A program made the translations under genes and the position numbers. 64,000 nt of DNA from Pseudisothecium myosuroides (taxonomy: Eukaryota; Streptophyta; Bryopsida; Hypnales; Lembophyllaceae). This document shows, one piece after another, positions 1-13,284 of the stretch. Under the pieces are notes generated by a model. It was given only the letters and a program-made list of their open reading frames with translations. It had not been told where the DNA came from and did no database searches. The stretch's first letter is position 1. Each line of letters starts with the position of its first letter. The stretch covers positions 28,768,245 through 28,832,244 of the forward strand of contig OX637289.1 in NCBI GenBank assembly GCA_951799445.1. The letters run 5' to 3'.

Positions 1-271
1 TCTCACTCTAGGAGGGATTAAAGTTTGCTGGCCCTATCGAGCAGGGCTGAAAAAAAACTTTTTCTTCTAACTTCAAATGTTATAATCATTCAATCCGTGC
101 GGTCAAAGTTTTTGAAATTTTTTCTACACATTCCTATGGTAGTCTAGTACAAATTTGTACGGTTGAATTTTGAAAAAAAAATTATATTTTTCATTTTTTT
201 TCTCATTGCTCTAAAAATGGTAGTTTTTCACAATTTTTGCTCAAAATATGCCTCCGGGCTTTAGGGATTAA
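1..271 (+). mobile_element. Right-end fragment of a TTAA element at the window edge
   Basis: It contains the conserved family segment CAATCCGTGCGGTCAAAG and ends GGGCTTTAGGGATTAA. Its left part lies outside the window or is lost. The terminal TTAA is shared with, or directly abuts, the next element. Confidence 0.5.
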
Positions 272-477
272 GGCATCCAATTTTTAAATGAAGAAAATAA
301 AGCCTAACAAGTTTTGGTTCTATCCCATTTGCAAATTTTGAAAAACTTTAAGTGTTAAAAATTCAAATTATACAATATTATATGTGTTTTCATTTGAATT
401 TTTTTAATGTAAAATTAAAAAATTAATTTATATACTATATTTTTCATTCTAAATTCCATTTGAGGTATTATTCTTGA

Positions 478-533
<56 letters not shown>

Positions 534-1036
534 CTTTATCTCTATCTTTTTACTTTAAAAAATCACAAATATTTGATTCTTTTACCAATTTTATGAAAAA
601 TCCACATCAATAGAAAATACCTTTTACCACAAGTGAAAATATATCAAGGTTTTATATATAAATTATGTACTAGGATAAATTTAGCTTGATAGTAAAACTT
701 GAAGGTTATTGCCATGGATATTTGAGGTGTAAAATATAAATTAATTAATGAATCAACTTTTCATGCTAATCTATGTTGTATCTCTTGAATGCATTTTCAA
801 TTAATTGGACAATTTTTGCTACATTTACTAATTTGTTTTCACTTTTAGCTACAAAAATTAGAACAATGACAATTTCTCATGAAACAAAGTGAAAATTTTT
901 ACAATGAAAGACCCTTCATGGTGTCACATAATAAAAATTTAAGACAGATATTTGAATACAATTTGAAAAAACTAAATTTAGCTCACATATGATGTTTGAC
1001 TATTTTGCAATAAATCTAATCCTTTAGGGATTAAAA
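268..1036 (+). mobile_element. TTAA element, second subfamily, worn copy
   Basis: Homologous along its length to 2494..3356 (GTGTTAAAAATTCAAAT and ATGATGTTTGACTATTTTG segments) and ends CCTTTAGGGATTAA. The left terminal repeat is reduced to TTAAGGCATCC. A TA dinucleotide repeat lies inside it at 483-532. Noncoding. Confidence 0.45.
483..532. repeat. (TA)n microsatellite
   Basis: About 25 uninterrupted TA units inside the worn second-subfamily element. A shorter AT run lies at about 3500-3518. Confidence 0.95.
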
Positions 1037-1436
1037 TACTCTAATTTAAACCTTTTCTATTAGATTTTTCCTAATTTAAGCTCGAAATGTATAATAATAT
1101 TTGTATAAAGGTATTAACAACATTATCTCCATTTTTGCTAAAATTTTTGCTAAAAATTCATATTGTTCTATGCAGTTTTGTAATTGCTATAGTTTCTACA
1201 AAGGATGCAAATAAAATATCAAATACATGAAATGTAAATTTTTATATAGAAAAATATTGATGTTTGGCCAATTGAAAACATAAATTCTCTTTTGATGGTT
1301 AGTTTTTAATTATTCCTAAAGAGGCTTGGATACATTTGGGTCTCTAGGTATAGAAGATGTATTTTTGGATATAAAATTGTATCTAAATATAATTTATAAT
1401 GGTTTCAATTTTTTCGTGAACTCATGAATTGTAAGG

Positions 1437-1921
1437 TAAGGTAGGAGGCTCATAAATGGACCATCTAAGGGATAATGGACCTCTATAGGAAAATCAATAG
1501 AGTATAGCATTTTTCACATATTGTAGGTAGAAAGAGAAAAGATAAACAATCTAGACAATTTAAATCTTAGTTTTCTGACTTCGAATGAATTAACTATGAA
1601 TATTCAAAGTGAAAGGTGCATAGGTAGCTATTGGTGCTCATAGACTGGACCAATCTTAATCAAAATCAGCCTTTGAATGGAGCACTTCAAACATAGGAAG
1701 TTTCTATAATTTTGGCTTTTAGAGAATGATCCACATCATGCTTTCATTTATTTTAGCCTTACATGAATGTATATCTTACTCAAAGGAATCTAAGAACGCA
1801 ATTAAAAAGCAAAAAGCGCATTGAAGGAATTATGATCCATTTTTGAAACTTTGTGCACTATTCACGACAACTCTACTAGGCGATTGAAAATGCCTGCTCA
1901 CAATTCAAGCCTCCTACCTTA
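1437..1921. mobile_element. MITE with TAAGGTAGGAGGCT ends (485 bp)
   Basis: TAAGGTAGGAGGCT at the left and AGCCTCCTACCTTA at the right form 14-base inverted ends. The inside is noncoding. No clear target duplication is visible, so the superfamily is unknown. A related piece lies at 4708..5024. Confidence 0.5.
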
Positions 1922-2103
1922 GTTTACTCTTAAAGCAACCATTTGAAAGTTGATTGCCTTTGGAGGAAGCTAAACTCCTTGAAACAATTTTCAATAATTT
2001 TTTGTAGGAAGAAAAATGGAATTGGCATGTCACCCAAGTCATTTCATATTTTTTGGACCTTTGTGGAATTAATTACAAATTTTTGAAGTTGAAAAGCAGT
2101 GAT

Positions 2104-2187
2104 CCCTAAAAGCGACCCCCTTTTGAAATGTACACTAGTTGTACATTGAATACAAAATGTACCTCTATGTCTTGATCGCTTTTAGGG
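2104..2187. repeat. 84-bp inverted repeat
   Basis: CCCTAAAAGCGA and TCGCTTTTAGGG are perfect 12-base arms around a 60-base AT-rich middle. It may be a tiny MITE or a deletion product. No target duplication is apparent. Confidence 0.5.
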
Positions 2188-2493
2188 CACAGTCACTTTT
2201 CTTGTCACTTTTAGAGCACACTGCCTTAGTTGTTCCTGGCATGCAGAATTCATGATTTTTTTAACAATGAGAGGCATTATCCAAAAATACTATATACTTA
2301 ACACCGAGTACAAATGGAACAATTTTTTGTAAGCAATGACTTTGGTAGCTCCAAATCCAATGCTGATTTTTTTATGCACAGTGATATATAAGTCAAGAGC
2401 ATCATTGCAATATTAATTATTTACCATTTATTCTATGAAATTCCAAAAATTGTTTGTATGAAGGGCGTGGGAACAAAATAATTTTGTTTTACA

Positions 2494-3356
2494 TTAACCC
2501 TTTAAGGTCCGTGCATCCAAAAAGTGGATGCGCCTTGGTCAACTCTAATTGTAACTTTCAAAATATCCATTTTTGGTATGTCTTTTAAACTAAGAAAATG
2601 AAGCATGTCAAGTTTTGTTTTTACTCCATTTGAATTTTTTTTTAAATGTCAAAAATTGAAAGAGTTATTGCAATTCAAAGCTCCAAGTGTTAAAACCCAA
2701 ATAACATAGAATGGTGTGTTTTTCATTCATATTTTCTATTCTTAAAATGTATTTTAACTTCAGATTACAAAATTATGTTTCTCATTCTACTCTTCATTTA
2801 TGGTAAAAATTACAGATTATTTTAATATATATTCTAATTGATATAATTTTATTTCTACCTTTAACTTTAAAAAATCACAATAATTTGATTTTTCCATCAA
2901 ATTTACTGAAAAAACATCATCTATAGAAAATGAATGTTTCTACTAATAAAAAATATCAAAATTTTATACATCAATTAAATAAAAGGGTAAACTTGGTTTA
3001 ATAGTCAAATTTGACTTCAAGGTCTTTGTTGTGGCTGTTTTGGGTGTAAAAAATAAAATAACCAATTGAAAAATTTTCACGCTAATCTCCAATGCTACCT
3101 ATACCTCTTGAGAAAATTTCAAGTAATTTGGATTTCTTTTGCTATTTTAATTTATTTATGTTCGATTTTTGCAAGAAAATTGATAACAATTACAATTTTT
3201 CATAAAACAAATTGAAATTTTTCTCAATGATACACCATTCATAGTTTCAAATATTGAAAATAAAAAAAAATTGTTTGAACACAATTTAAAAGGCAAAATT
3301 TAGCTCAAACATGATGTTTGACCATTTCACAATGGATCAAGTCCTTTAGGGGTTAA
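2494..3356 (+). mobile_element. TTAA element, second subfamily, complete (863 bp)
   Basis: It runs from TTAACCCTTTAAGGTCC to AGTCCTTTAGGGGTTAA. Near the left end is the hairpin GCATCC-AAAAAGT-GGATGC, in the place where the first subfamily has GTCCCC..GGGGAC. The internal sequence differs from the first subfamily, but the ends and TTAA boundaries agree. Noncoding. Confidence 0.6.
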
Positions 3357-4707
3357 TAGAAAAGTTATGCATACACGCATGTAGTAACCATATTTGCAAA
3401 TAGTGACCTTTGTTACCTGTGAGGTATTATATATTCTTGAAGTGTAGTATTCATTCTCTTTGAATTCTTCCAATGGATACAATGAGTACATTTAGCAATT
3501 ATATATATATATATATAGTTTACTTACTCCAAAATATCAATTGTATTCGTCTGGAAAATATTCTATTGTGCTTTTGTTGGAATACAAGTATATGATTATA
3601 TAATAAACTCATGAATAAACTACCGGTATGAACCATCAATATTTTTGTATGGTGACAATGCAAATTGTCCAATTTAACTTCCAAAGGACTGTCATGTTTA
3701 GAGGCCCAAAACCACTTCAAAATACTCATCTCTTAAGTAAGATCAAAATCTTTGTCAATAATTATTTTTAACGAACGTAGTTGTAGGATCTCTTAGTTGA
3801 TTTATTCAAGTACATTGTCTAAAATTTTAGAGCAAATATTCCCACCAATTGCAAGTTCAATGTGCCTAAACTTCAAAATGTAGGTTTTTCCATCCCTTCC
3901 AAGAGGTGAAGTTTGGTCTTTCAACATTTTTAGGAAAAAAACTCATATGTCTTATAACTTGTGAATTTTAGTCAATATGTTGGAAAATGGGTTGAAAACA
4001 TGTGAAAAAGATTTTAACCAAAAAAACTTTCATATTCTTCTCTAAAAACATTGTGAAGTGGAAGGTGGTATAGGATGAAAGTAAAAACTAATATGCTAAT
4101 AACTTTTACAAGAAATTGAGAATTGTTAATTACAATGGTTAAGACAACTTTTTATGTTTTTTCTACCTTCATTGCCTACAAAATAAAACTCCTCATAACT
4201 TTTGCCTCATTATTCAAAAATGAATGGTTGAAATGTTTTTGATTAATTTATCAATATATAAAATCTCCAAAAAATAATTTATATTTTTTACAATATATTT
4301 TTTGTTCCTAGGTTTGACATTGAAATAAAAAGAAACTTTTATCTTTTGCAGTACTTATAGGAATGATGCGAAACAAAGCTTCACGCTTAGATTATGATGA
4401 GTAACATCCATCTTAAAAATTTCGTACAAAACTTACACATTTTGAAATCAATAGGGCCTGCTTGAGTTTTTCCAAAAAGTCCAAAGTGGGCTCTCTAGTC
4501 CTTTAGGGGTTAAAAATTAAACAAATAAATATTCATGTGTATCTTACAGCCCATTATGTGGCCGTATATTGGTATTATGGAAAAACTAGATTATTCTACA
4601 ATGCAAACTATTACAAGTACTTAATCTATTCATTGTGAACAGGTTCCTCAGTCAACCTCTCTAATGTTCGGAAGAATGGATGTCACTTTAAAGGGAATAA
4701 TGTCACA
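3357..4707. other. AT-rich gene-free stretch with a TTAA-element end
   Basis: No coding frame beyond chance. About 4180-4515 resembles the terminal part of the reversed copy at 62216..63142 and ends AGTCCTTTAGGGGTTAA, so it is a TTAA-element remnant whose start I cannot place. Confidence 0.4.
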
Positions 4708-5024
4708 TAAGGTAGGAGGCTGTAAAACGGAGCGGGCATTAAAATGGAACATGACTCAGAGGTACATTTTGCTTTCTTCAATGTACCACCTATGCACATT
4801 TCAGGAGGTGGTCCATTTTGATGACCACAAATGACCACTTTTTTCCAACTTCAAAAATTTGTAACTAATTCCACAAAGGTCCAAAAAATATGAAACGACT
4901 TGGGTTAGATTTCAATTCCACTTGTCTTTCAAGGAAAATTTACTGAAAAATATTTCAAGATGTTTTACCTCCCAAATTTCAGTTTCAGCGCTTAGATGCT
5001 CCATTTCTGGACCTCCTACTTTAC
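4708..5024. mobile_element. Related MITE fragment with TAAGGTAGGAGGCT left end
   Basis: The left end is identical to that of 1437..1921. The right end GACCTCCTACTTTA is a worn match (11 of 14). Its interior at about 4840-4925 is the reverse complement of about 2005-2095 (AAATATGAAACGACTTGGG text), so fragments of this family are spread over 1.4-5.3 kb in both orientations. Confidence 0.4.
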
Positions 5025-6220
5025 AAGGAAAAGAATGGTACACTTCAAGAACATACAATACTTTACATAGTTGGAGTGAACTGCCCCCATCGCTCGGCCT
5101 TGATGGAAAATCTTGAATTTTTTTACTTGCAAGGCATAATAAAATTTGCAAATTCTGAATTCATATTTGCAATTAGAGGCCCCAAATTAGTTAAGAGAGG
5201 TCTAGAACATACCCTAAAGATGGCTCAAAATAGGAGGCTTTTTTTTCACATACACCCCTGGAATGATTTGGAAGGTTGAGTGAGGGGGCCTGTTCACCCT
5301 GACCACTTTACACATAGCAAAGGTCTCTATTTGCACATATGATCACCATATGCATGTATGCACAAAACTACGACATTATTCTTGCTTTGTAAATCAATGC
5401 ATATAAGAAATTGGAACTTGATTTGGAGCTTCTCTTTGTTGTCGACGTCTTATTGAAGTCATTGTATTTGAAAAATTGCACCATTTCCTATGTGCTAAGC
5501 ATACAATTTTTTAGATAACGCTTCCTACTATTTCAAAAATTCTTGAGTTCTACATGGTAAAAACACCCACACTTTTTGAGTTTACAAAAGTATTCAAACC
5601 ATTATGAACCTCCTTCCTCCTCCGTATCCAAAAACACACCTTATACATTGTCCATCTAGGTGCCAAATGTATTTGAATTCCTTTATACAATATTTATGAA
5701 GAAATATGTGACAATAGATTTTCCTACTTTCAATGGATGAAGTTACAAAATTTATGGGACGATGTTGCTCTACTATGGATGAATTTTTACCCACACTTTG
5801 GATGAATATGTGTATTTTCATCCATGTTTTCAATGTTTCATCCATGTCAAGAAATGTCAATAGCTGCACTATTTCCATTGAAGATTGCTTTCTGCGCTGC
5901 CCAAAGATAATGACACTTGAAATTTCGTTTCATTTGTGTAATAAAACAAAATAAAATAAAATAAAAAAACTACACATGGGTAGATTGACTTTTGAATCCA
6001 CCTAACTTACTGAATTGATTCCGTTTTAGTTCTCACGAGATTGTGCTGATGAATCGTTTGATTGGCAGTGCCTGCCCAATTGGGCTTTGGCCAGCATTCA
6101 TCACCACTCTGTGATTCTATTTTAGGTCAATCAAGATCCTCACTAGGATTGCATTTCACAGGTTCGGTAAGATTTGTTCGGATACGGCTGTTAGGAGTGT
6201 ATTCTATGTGATAAGATTTA
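5025..6220. other. Gene-free stretch
   Basis: AT-rich. The overlapping short frames at 5.6-5.95 kb resemble nothing known. An AAAAT-type run lies at about 5941-5967. Nothing else is seen. Confidence 0.3.
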
Positions 6221-6226
6221 GTGAAC

Positions 6227-6610
6227 ATGAATATTCCCTTCAATCCCTTATTGAATCCCAAACTGGCTGGCCGCAAACAAGAAGAAATCAGTGAGGGTAG
6301 TCACACCTCCTTCGAGAAGCAAAATTCTATAAAGTCGGAGAAGTTGGTGAGAGGAAACAGGAGCCAATTGGGAGTTGTTGTGCTTGAAGAAGGTGTGACT
6401 CCTTTTTGTTGTGTGGAGCACGGAGAGCGAAAATTGGAGAATGAGTTATCTACAAAGTTAGATGCAAGGTTCATAGACCCAATCAAAGAGCCTGAAGGCA
6501 GTGGAGGGGTGAAGCGGAGGAGCGCAAGATCAAAAATTCTTGGAGAAATTTTTCTTCAAGCTTGTTTCTTCATCTCCAAAGGAGAAGAAATGGCATTCTC
6601 AATTTTCTGA
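6227..6610 (+). CDS. Hypothetical 127-codon ORF or exon, unrecognised
   Basis: The ATG at 6227 opens a frame rich in Glu, Lys and Ser (begins MNIPFNPLLNPKLAGRKQEE), unlike the Phe/Ile/Asn-rich chance frames around it, and the local DNA is GC-richer. No domain is recognised. A phrase encoding EEGV at about 6387 recurs at about 6662 after the stop, which hints at a small duplication. It could be one exon of a decayed gene, an exon of a transposon, or chance. Confidence 0.2.
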   Translation: MNIPFNPLLNPKLAGRKQEEISEGSHTSFEKQNSIKSEKLVRGNRSQLGVVVLEEGVTPFCCVEHGERKLENELSTKLDARFIDPIKEPEGSGGVKRRSARSKILGEIFLQACFFISKGEEMAFSIF

Positions 6611-7551
6611 AATCCGCAAGCTATGGATGGCCAACAAAAAAGCGCCACGTCCCAATTGAATTGAAGAAGGTGTGACTTCATAATTTCTCATCACTTGCTC
6701 TAGGCCACACTGGCTATCTATACATCCATACCTTAACCTTAAAAGGACAAGCTGGTGTGGAAATCATCCCTTTTGGCATTGTGTGAATCATTGGCTTAAA
6801 AAACATATCTAAAAGCACTCATTGGAAGTCAAATTGTTATACAAGAACTCCCTTTTTCATTTAAAATTCTAAGGATAAATAGTGGCACTTCTGTCCTAAA
6901 CAAAAGGATTCTCTAACATTCATCAACCCAAAAATGGCCGTGGGTTAAGTTAGGTTGATTGTTTTGTTTTTGTTTTTTTGATACGGTGAGATCAAAGAAA
7001 CCATGAGTTTGTTGCCCGTGATCTTGATTTTGTTGGAAAGCTCTTTGCAAGGACGGATTCACGGACTTTGTTTTGTGGAATTTGGGCCTACAGTGTGAAA
7101 GTAATGGATTTTTGAATAATTAAAAAATTAAAAAATTAAATTAAATTATCTTTTATTTTGAAAAAAACATAACTTTCACATCGCATGCCCAAACACCATG
7201 AAACAAAGTCCTTCTGCTCTTTTTGTGCATAAAGTTTTCTATTCGTATGAAGAACACAAACTCTCACATCGCAACAAAGTCCTTGCACTCCTTCATAAAT
7301 AGAAATGAAGAAGTAAAATTAGATTTTTTTTTAAATTTTGGTGGTGGCAACTGCACAATGTACACTAGTCTATACCTAAAATGAGTTTGTTTGTTTGTTT
7401 TGATTGTTATCGTGAGATTCCTAGAACCATGTGTCTTGGTCACCTTTTTGGTATTGCTAGAAAGTCCTCTCCAAGGAAGGATGCAAGGACTTTGTTTCAT
7501 GGTGTTCCGATTCACAACAAAAAAGATATTGAATTTCAAAAAAATTATGAA

Positions 7552-8468
7552 TTAATCCCTAAAGTCCCCAAGTCCCCTCAGGGGACACTTGGGATTTCAG
7601 GCAGGCTCATGCGACCTGAAATTCCGACCTAATTATTTGAAACTTTTTTGAAGATAGGAAATCACATTAGCTTTCTAAAATATATATTTTTTTTAAATCA
7701 ATACCCAAGAGCAAAAGTTATGCCACCCGAAGTCAAAAAAGCAGTTTGCTGGGCAGAAAAAAAACACAAAAAATGAACTTTTTTAATGTTTAATGTTTTT
7801 CTCAAAGATTATGTTTTTGTCTACATCTGAAGCTTTGATTCATTCTATTTGGACTAAAAATGAGAAAGTTATGGACAATCTTGTTTTTTGGGCAATCTAA
7901 GTGTCTTCTTCAAAAAACAACTTATAAAATTCATTTTTGAATGCAATTTTTTTTTTAAATCACTTTTTTGTTTTTGAAAAGGTTAAGTTTGTTTGCAAGA
8001 ACAATCCCACCGTTGGAATTATGGTTTTTTAATTCCACCTAAGAGCTATTAACAATTTAGTGTTTTGTTCAATTTTGGACCTACTTCTATTTAACAATTT
8101 CTTTATATGTGACAATCAAGTTTGGACATTCTGAAATTTTTTTTCCCTGATTCTCAACTCAAATGTTCAACATAAATTTTTTTAACTTTATAGTGTGTAG
8201 TGCAAAGAAAATCCACAAATGGCCGTCAAAGTCATCTGAAATTGCAATCCAGAGTTCAAAAAAACTTCTTTTTCCAACTTCAAATGCTAATATCTTCCAA
8301 TCCGTACGGTCAAACTTCATGAAATTTATACCACATGATCTGAGACAAGTGAAGTACAATATCCTATGGTTAGATTCTTAAAAAAATGGTTTAGGGAGTG
8401 ATCGCAACAGAAATGGCAGTTTTTAGTGGTTTTGGAGCCAGAAAATGCCTTGGGCCTTTAGGGATTAA
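7552..8468 (+). mobile_element. TTAA element, complete copy (917 bp)
   Basis: Same family as 39254..40174, in the same orientation. It runs from TTAATCCCTAAAGTCCC to GGGCCTTTAGGGATTAA. The hairpin near the left end is GTCCCC-TCA-GGGGAC. The insertion lies inside a unit of the tandem array at 6958..10560. No coding capacity is seen. Confidence 0.7.
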
Positions 8469-8761
8469 AAAAATAAATTTTTAATTTATTTTTATTTGAT
8501 TATACTATGGCAATGACATGTTTTATTTTGTTTATTTCTTATATTAAGATCTCCGGGACCATGCGACCTCTAGGTGCATTCTTGGTATCGTTGGAAAGCC
8601 CTCTCCAAGGAGGGGTGCAAGGACTTTATTTTGTGGCATTTGGACATACACAAAGAAATTTATGGATTTTTGAGTTCTTTTCAAATTAAAAAAATTAAAA
8701 ATGAATTTGATTTTTAATTTGATTGTGGGAATGACACAGGGTACACTAAGTAATTGTTATA

Positions 8762-9673
8762 TTAACCCCTAAAGGCTCGTTGTCCCTTCGGGGGACAAAT
8801 GGGATTTTGGGTAGGTACCTACTGGCTGAATTTTTATTGGGATTTTTTAATTTTTTTTTTAAGATAGGAAAACTGATAAGCTTTGTGGGAATATAATTTT
8901 TTTTACAATCGGTGCCCTGGAACAAAAGTTATGACCAAATAAGCTCAAAATAAAGGACAGGGGCAACAAAAAAAAATTGCAAAAATTTGAATTTTTTTTC
9001 TCATAGGTTATATTTTTTTCTATTTGGAAAGCTTTGATTCATTTCATTTGGATTTGTTATGAGAAAGTTATGGACATTCTTGTTTTTCGGGCAATTAGAG
9101 CATCTCTTAGAAAAAAATAACTTGTAGGATTCATTTTTGAATGCAATTTTTAAAATTTTTAAAATTTTTCAATTTGCATGGTTTAGTTTACTTGCTAGAA
9201 CAATCTCACCATTGGAATTAGTGCATTTTAATTCCATCTAAAATATATGAATATTTTATATTTTCCTTCTATCTCGTACCTACTTCTACTTAACAACTTT
9301 TTGAAGAATGAAAATTAAGATTTTTTGAATTTTTTTCCCCCTAGACTCTCAATTCAATTCTCCACTATAAAGATTTAAAGCTCAAAATTCTATAGTGAAA
9401 AAATTTTAAGTTTAAAAATGTTCAAAGTCAAAAAATCTAGTCCCGCAATGTGCTGAAAAACTTGTTTTTTTCACTTTAAATGCAGATATCTTGCAATCTG
9501 TGCGTTCAAAAATTCTGAAATTTATTCCAAACATTTTCATACTAGTTAGGTGTAAGATCCTATGGTTAGATGTGCAAAAAAAACATTTTTCAAATTTTTT
9601 TACTCTTTGCTATAGAAATGGCAATTTTGAGTGTTTTTTGGCAGAAAAAAGGCCTCGGGCCTTTAGGGGTTAA
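8762..9673 (+). mobile_element. TTAA element, complete copy (912 bp)
   Basis: It runs from TTAACCCCTAAAGGCTCG to GGGCCTTTAGGGGTTAA. The left-end hairpin is TGTCCC-TTC-GGGGGACA. The right end contains AAAGGCC-TCG-GGCCTTT, another small hairpin overlapping the terminal repeat. This is a second insertion in the same tandem array, about 290 bases after the first. Noncoding. Confidence 0.7.
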
Positions 9674-10560
9674 TAAATTTGGAGAACACATGTTTCAAGT
9701 GCAAATTGATCCCTTTGGCAATGTCTTTGTCACTCTTGTCTATACTTTAAGTTAGGGTGTTTGTTTGTTTTGTTTGTTTGTTATATTGAGATGTCTAAGA
9801 TCAGGCGTTCCCTAGTTGTGTTCTTGATACCATAAAAAAAACTCATCAAAGAAGGGTGCACAGGCTTTGTTTTGTGGTGTTTCAACTCACAAAAAAAAGA
9901 TATTGAATTTCAAAGTTTTTATGAATTTTTTATATATATATATTTTTAATTTTTTTTTTAATTTTTTTAATTTTTTTAATTTTTTTAATTTTTAATTTTT
10001 AATTTTTTTTAATTTAAAAAAAAAAAAGTTGGTTGTGGCAACGGCACAAGGCACAATAGTTCATGCATTAAATTAACTTGACAATATTTAGATATGATAT
10101 TTGTTATGTTTGTTACGATGATATCTCTAGAACCGTGCATCTCTAGTCGCGTTCATGATATTGATAGAAAGCTCTTTGCAAAGAGTTGTGCATGGACTTT
10201 GTTCCATAGTGTTTGGACCTATGGTGTGAAAGTTATGGGGTTTGGAGTTATTTTTGGATCTTAAATTACGCTAAATTATATATTTTTTGAATTGTGCATC
10301 AATCGGTTGTGTCCTTGGTATTGTTCAAAAACACTCTACAAGGAGGGGTGTATAAACTTTGTTTTGTGGTGCTTAGACCTACTATGTGCAAATGATGAAT
10401 TTTTTAGTTATTTTTTTCCTTAAATTATGGATCTTTTGGACTATGCACCACTCAAGTGCGTTTTTGCTACTGTTAGAAATCTCTCTATAAGAAGGGATGC
10501 ATGAACTTTGTTTTGTGGCATTTGAACCTACAATGTGAAAGTAGCAAAATTACAATAATA

Positions 10561-11214
10561 TTGTGATAATAGATATATACTTTTGTAGAATTGAAGTTTT
10601 CAAAAAGGTATCATGTATTTTAATTTTTGTATGCCTTTTAGTGAAATGCCCCTCAGTGTATAGGAGTTAAAAGGAAGTAATGAAATATGCACACCCATAA
10701 TCAACAATACCCATAATGCATCATCTACATTGAGACGAAGAAATACCATTTTCTCCTAGATATTGATTATACATGATGTAAACAATGAAAACATGAGTGT
10801 CTAAAGAGTATGGTGTTGGATTTTGGTACATCCAAAGATAGGGCTTTGAAAATTCATAACTTATTCATATGATGTTCAAATAAGGCATAATAAAGTGCAT
10901 TGGCATTAAAAGAAGAATGAACCTTGGAGAGGGCCGTGAGTTCTTGAGCAGCAGGAAATAGTGACCAAAAACAAATTAAGGCTTGAATTAACAAAATTTT
11001 AAGGCTTGAATTGCATGGGAAAATTTTATGACGTGATTAAATTTTTTTTGAATTTAAAAAAAAAACATCATGTTCAAATGCATGGTAACTTTGCTACATT
11101 AGAAATCTTATGTGGTAGGACATTGCCATATCAAATAATATTATTTAATTAATTTTTTTGATAATTTTTTTTTAAAACATTAAAAAAAAATTAAATTTTT
11201 AAATTATTCTTTAA

Positions 11215-11293
<79 letters not shown>

Positions 11294-11472
11294 TACCAAC
11301 AATGCACTGGTTCAAAGCTTGGAAAACAACCTTGAAATTGCTCTTCCATGATTTCACTTTTCTTCTATTGAATCCTCTTTTTGTTGCCAATGAGATCCAA
11401 AACAAATAATACATGTTTAATAATATTAACTATGCTCAATTGTAATTAGTAACAACTATAGGTGCGCATACC
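10561..11472. repeat. AT-rich stretch with an (ATT)n microsatellite
   Basis: About 27 ATT units lie at 11213-11294. The rest is gene-free AT-rich DNA. Confidence 0.85.
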
Positions 11473-13284
11473 TTAATCCCTAAAGGACAACTGTCCACTA
11501 AGTGGATGATTAGAAACTTGGGTAGAATATTACAAAGTCAATTTCAAGTCAATCAAAGTGAAATTCATATCAAAGGTGCACATTTCTATAAGCTTTTTAA
11601 AAATATAATTCTTCAAAAGATAAGCTTTCCAAAATATAATTGTGTGTTTGAGTCACAAGATATGGGGCTTGAAAGTTTAGAAGGAATTTAGGCAATACGC
11701 TAATAGAGAGGGCAAGCAATCAGGCAAGCTATGAAATGTTTTGTCATTTTTGAATGCTTGTATCTCACAATCTATGAAGCCAAATCAATTGAAATTTTGT
11801 CTATAAATTCTCATAATAGTATAGAAAAATAATGTATTGTTGAAAATGAAAAAACTTTTATTCTACAATTTTCACTCATTGCACTAGAATGTTAGTTTTA
11901 GAACAATTTTAGAACCATTAGCACAAATTCTAGTGTAAATTCATGAGATTTATTTTTAATTTTTTAATTGGATTAAGAAAAGAAAAGCTTTGTATTGATT
12001 GAACATTGGGATTTTGATTCTTTTAAAAAATGAGTTCTTTAGAAAAAATTGAAATCTTCTTCAATTAGTTGTTTTTTTGGGACATCCTCTTAGTGCAAAA
12101 GGTTTTTAATATGTTAAAAACCTCCATTATCATTAAACATTGGTATGCAAGTAACTAACATAATTGCCAGTCCAATGGTCAGAGTTCCCAAAGTTGGATA
12201 GTGCCTCTTTCTCCAAAAATTGAGTCAAACTATGCTAATCTTGTAGGGTAGGGCACAAAATTTCTTGTCTTCTAAGTTCAAATGTCACAATCTTGCAATC
12301 TATGTAGTCCAATGGTCTAAATTTTTTCCACGAATTCCTGTAATAGTCTAATACAAATTTGTACAATTGAACACTTGAGTAATGTTTTTATATTTCAATT
12401 ATTCTCAATGCTTTAGAAAGTGACAACTTTGGATACTTGCAAAAAGTAGTCAAAGGAATTTAGGAATTAGCCCCTAAAGATACAATATGTTCTCCAGAAT
12501 TGATGATTTGAAAAAATCCATCATAAAGTATTATTTGGAAGAATATTTAAGAATTGATATACAAGTAAAAGTTGTACATTTCAAGTTTTAGATTCCATTT
12601 GTACAGTTATATTTACGAATGCTATCACCAATATGTTTTTATAAACTTTGAAAGGCAAATTTCAAAATTCCTTCTACATTCGATTATAAGCAAAATTTTA
12701 TCATTTTTTGAGTAAAACTTGTTGGAATGAATTTGAAAAGAGATTCTCTTGACATGGTGATTTTTTTGAATTTTTTGTGTTCTTTAAATCTATGACCTCA
12801 TTTTTTGTAAATTCAGTTTGAACTGGAGCCAATGCAATTTTGGCATGGACAACCACTTGACATACTTCCACATTTATAATTTTAGAAAAATATGTTCTCT
12901 AGTAACACCAAATCCAACCATTAGATAGGACAACAACTTGATAAAATATCTCCACAAATGAGGATGACTTTCATCCAAGCAGTAAGGAGAAAGAAACATG
13001 AATTTCAATTTGTTGGTCGTTTGGAAATTGGACTTCGGAGCACTAACTTATAGCGTTAACCCCTAAACGCCTCAATCCTTTTTTGAATTTTTGCACAATT
13101 TTGCTTATATCTTTGTACAAAAATATCATTTACCGAAATTTCATGAATGTGGTTGTCAAGGAAGGTTTTCTTTTCTAGATTCAAATATTACATTGGATGA
13201 ATGAGAAGTTAGTTGGACTACTGAGTGCCTTGAAGCCCTCCGTTCATCGTCCAAAATATGGACTTAGGAGCGCTACAGCGTTAA
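11473..13284 (+). mobile_element. Run of worn TTAA-type elements
   Basis: A left end TTAATCCCTAAAGGACA with hairpin (T)CCAC-TAA-GTGGA starts at 11473. Family text (CTTGCAATCTATGTAGTCC) occurs at about 12295. An end/start junction TTTAGGAATTAG|CCCCTAAAG lies at 12461-12479. Another start TTAACCCCTAAACGCC lies at 13056, and GCGTTAA ends at 13284. Boundaries between copies are approximate. No coding frame is seen apart from a chance 61-codon frame. Confidence 0.4.

Larger units (their letters stand above)
6958..10560. repeat. Degenerate tandem repeat array, split by two TTAA elements
   Basis: Seven copies of a roughly 95-base core recur (text like AAGGACTTTGTTTTGTGG preceded by a GATATTG/GTTAGAAAGCTCT segment). 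They lie near 7000, 7430, 8560, 9800, 10130, 10290 and 10440. Copies are separated by AT-rich spacers, and the last three are spaced about 155 bases apart. Without the two inserted elements the array would be about 1.8 kb. It has no coding potential. Its origin is unknown; it may be a local satellite or part of a larger transposon. Confidence 0.6.
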
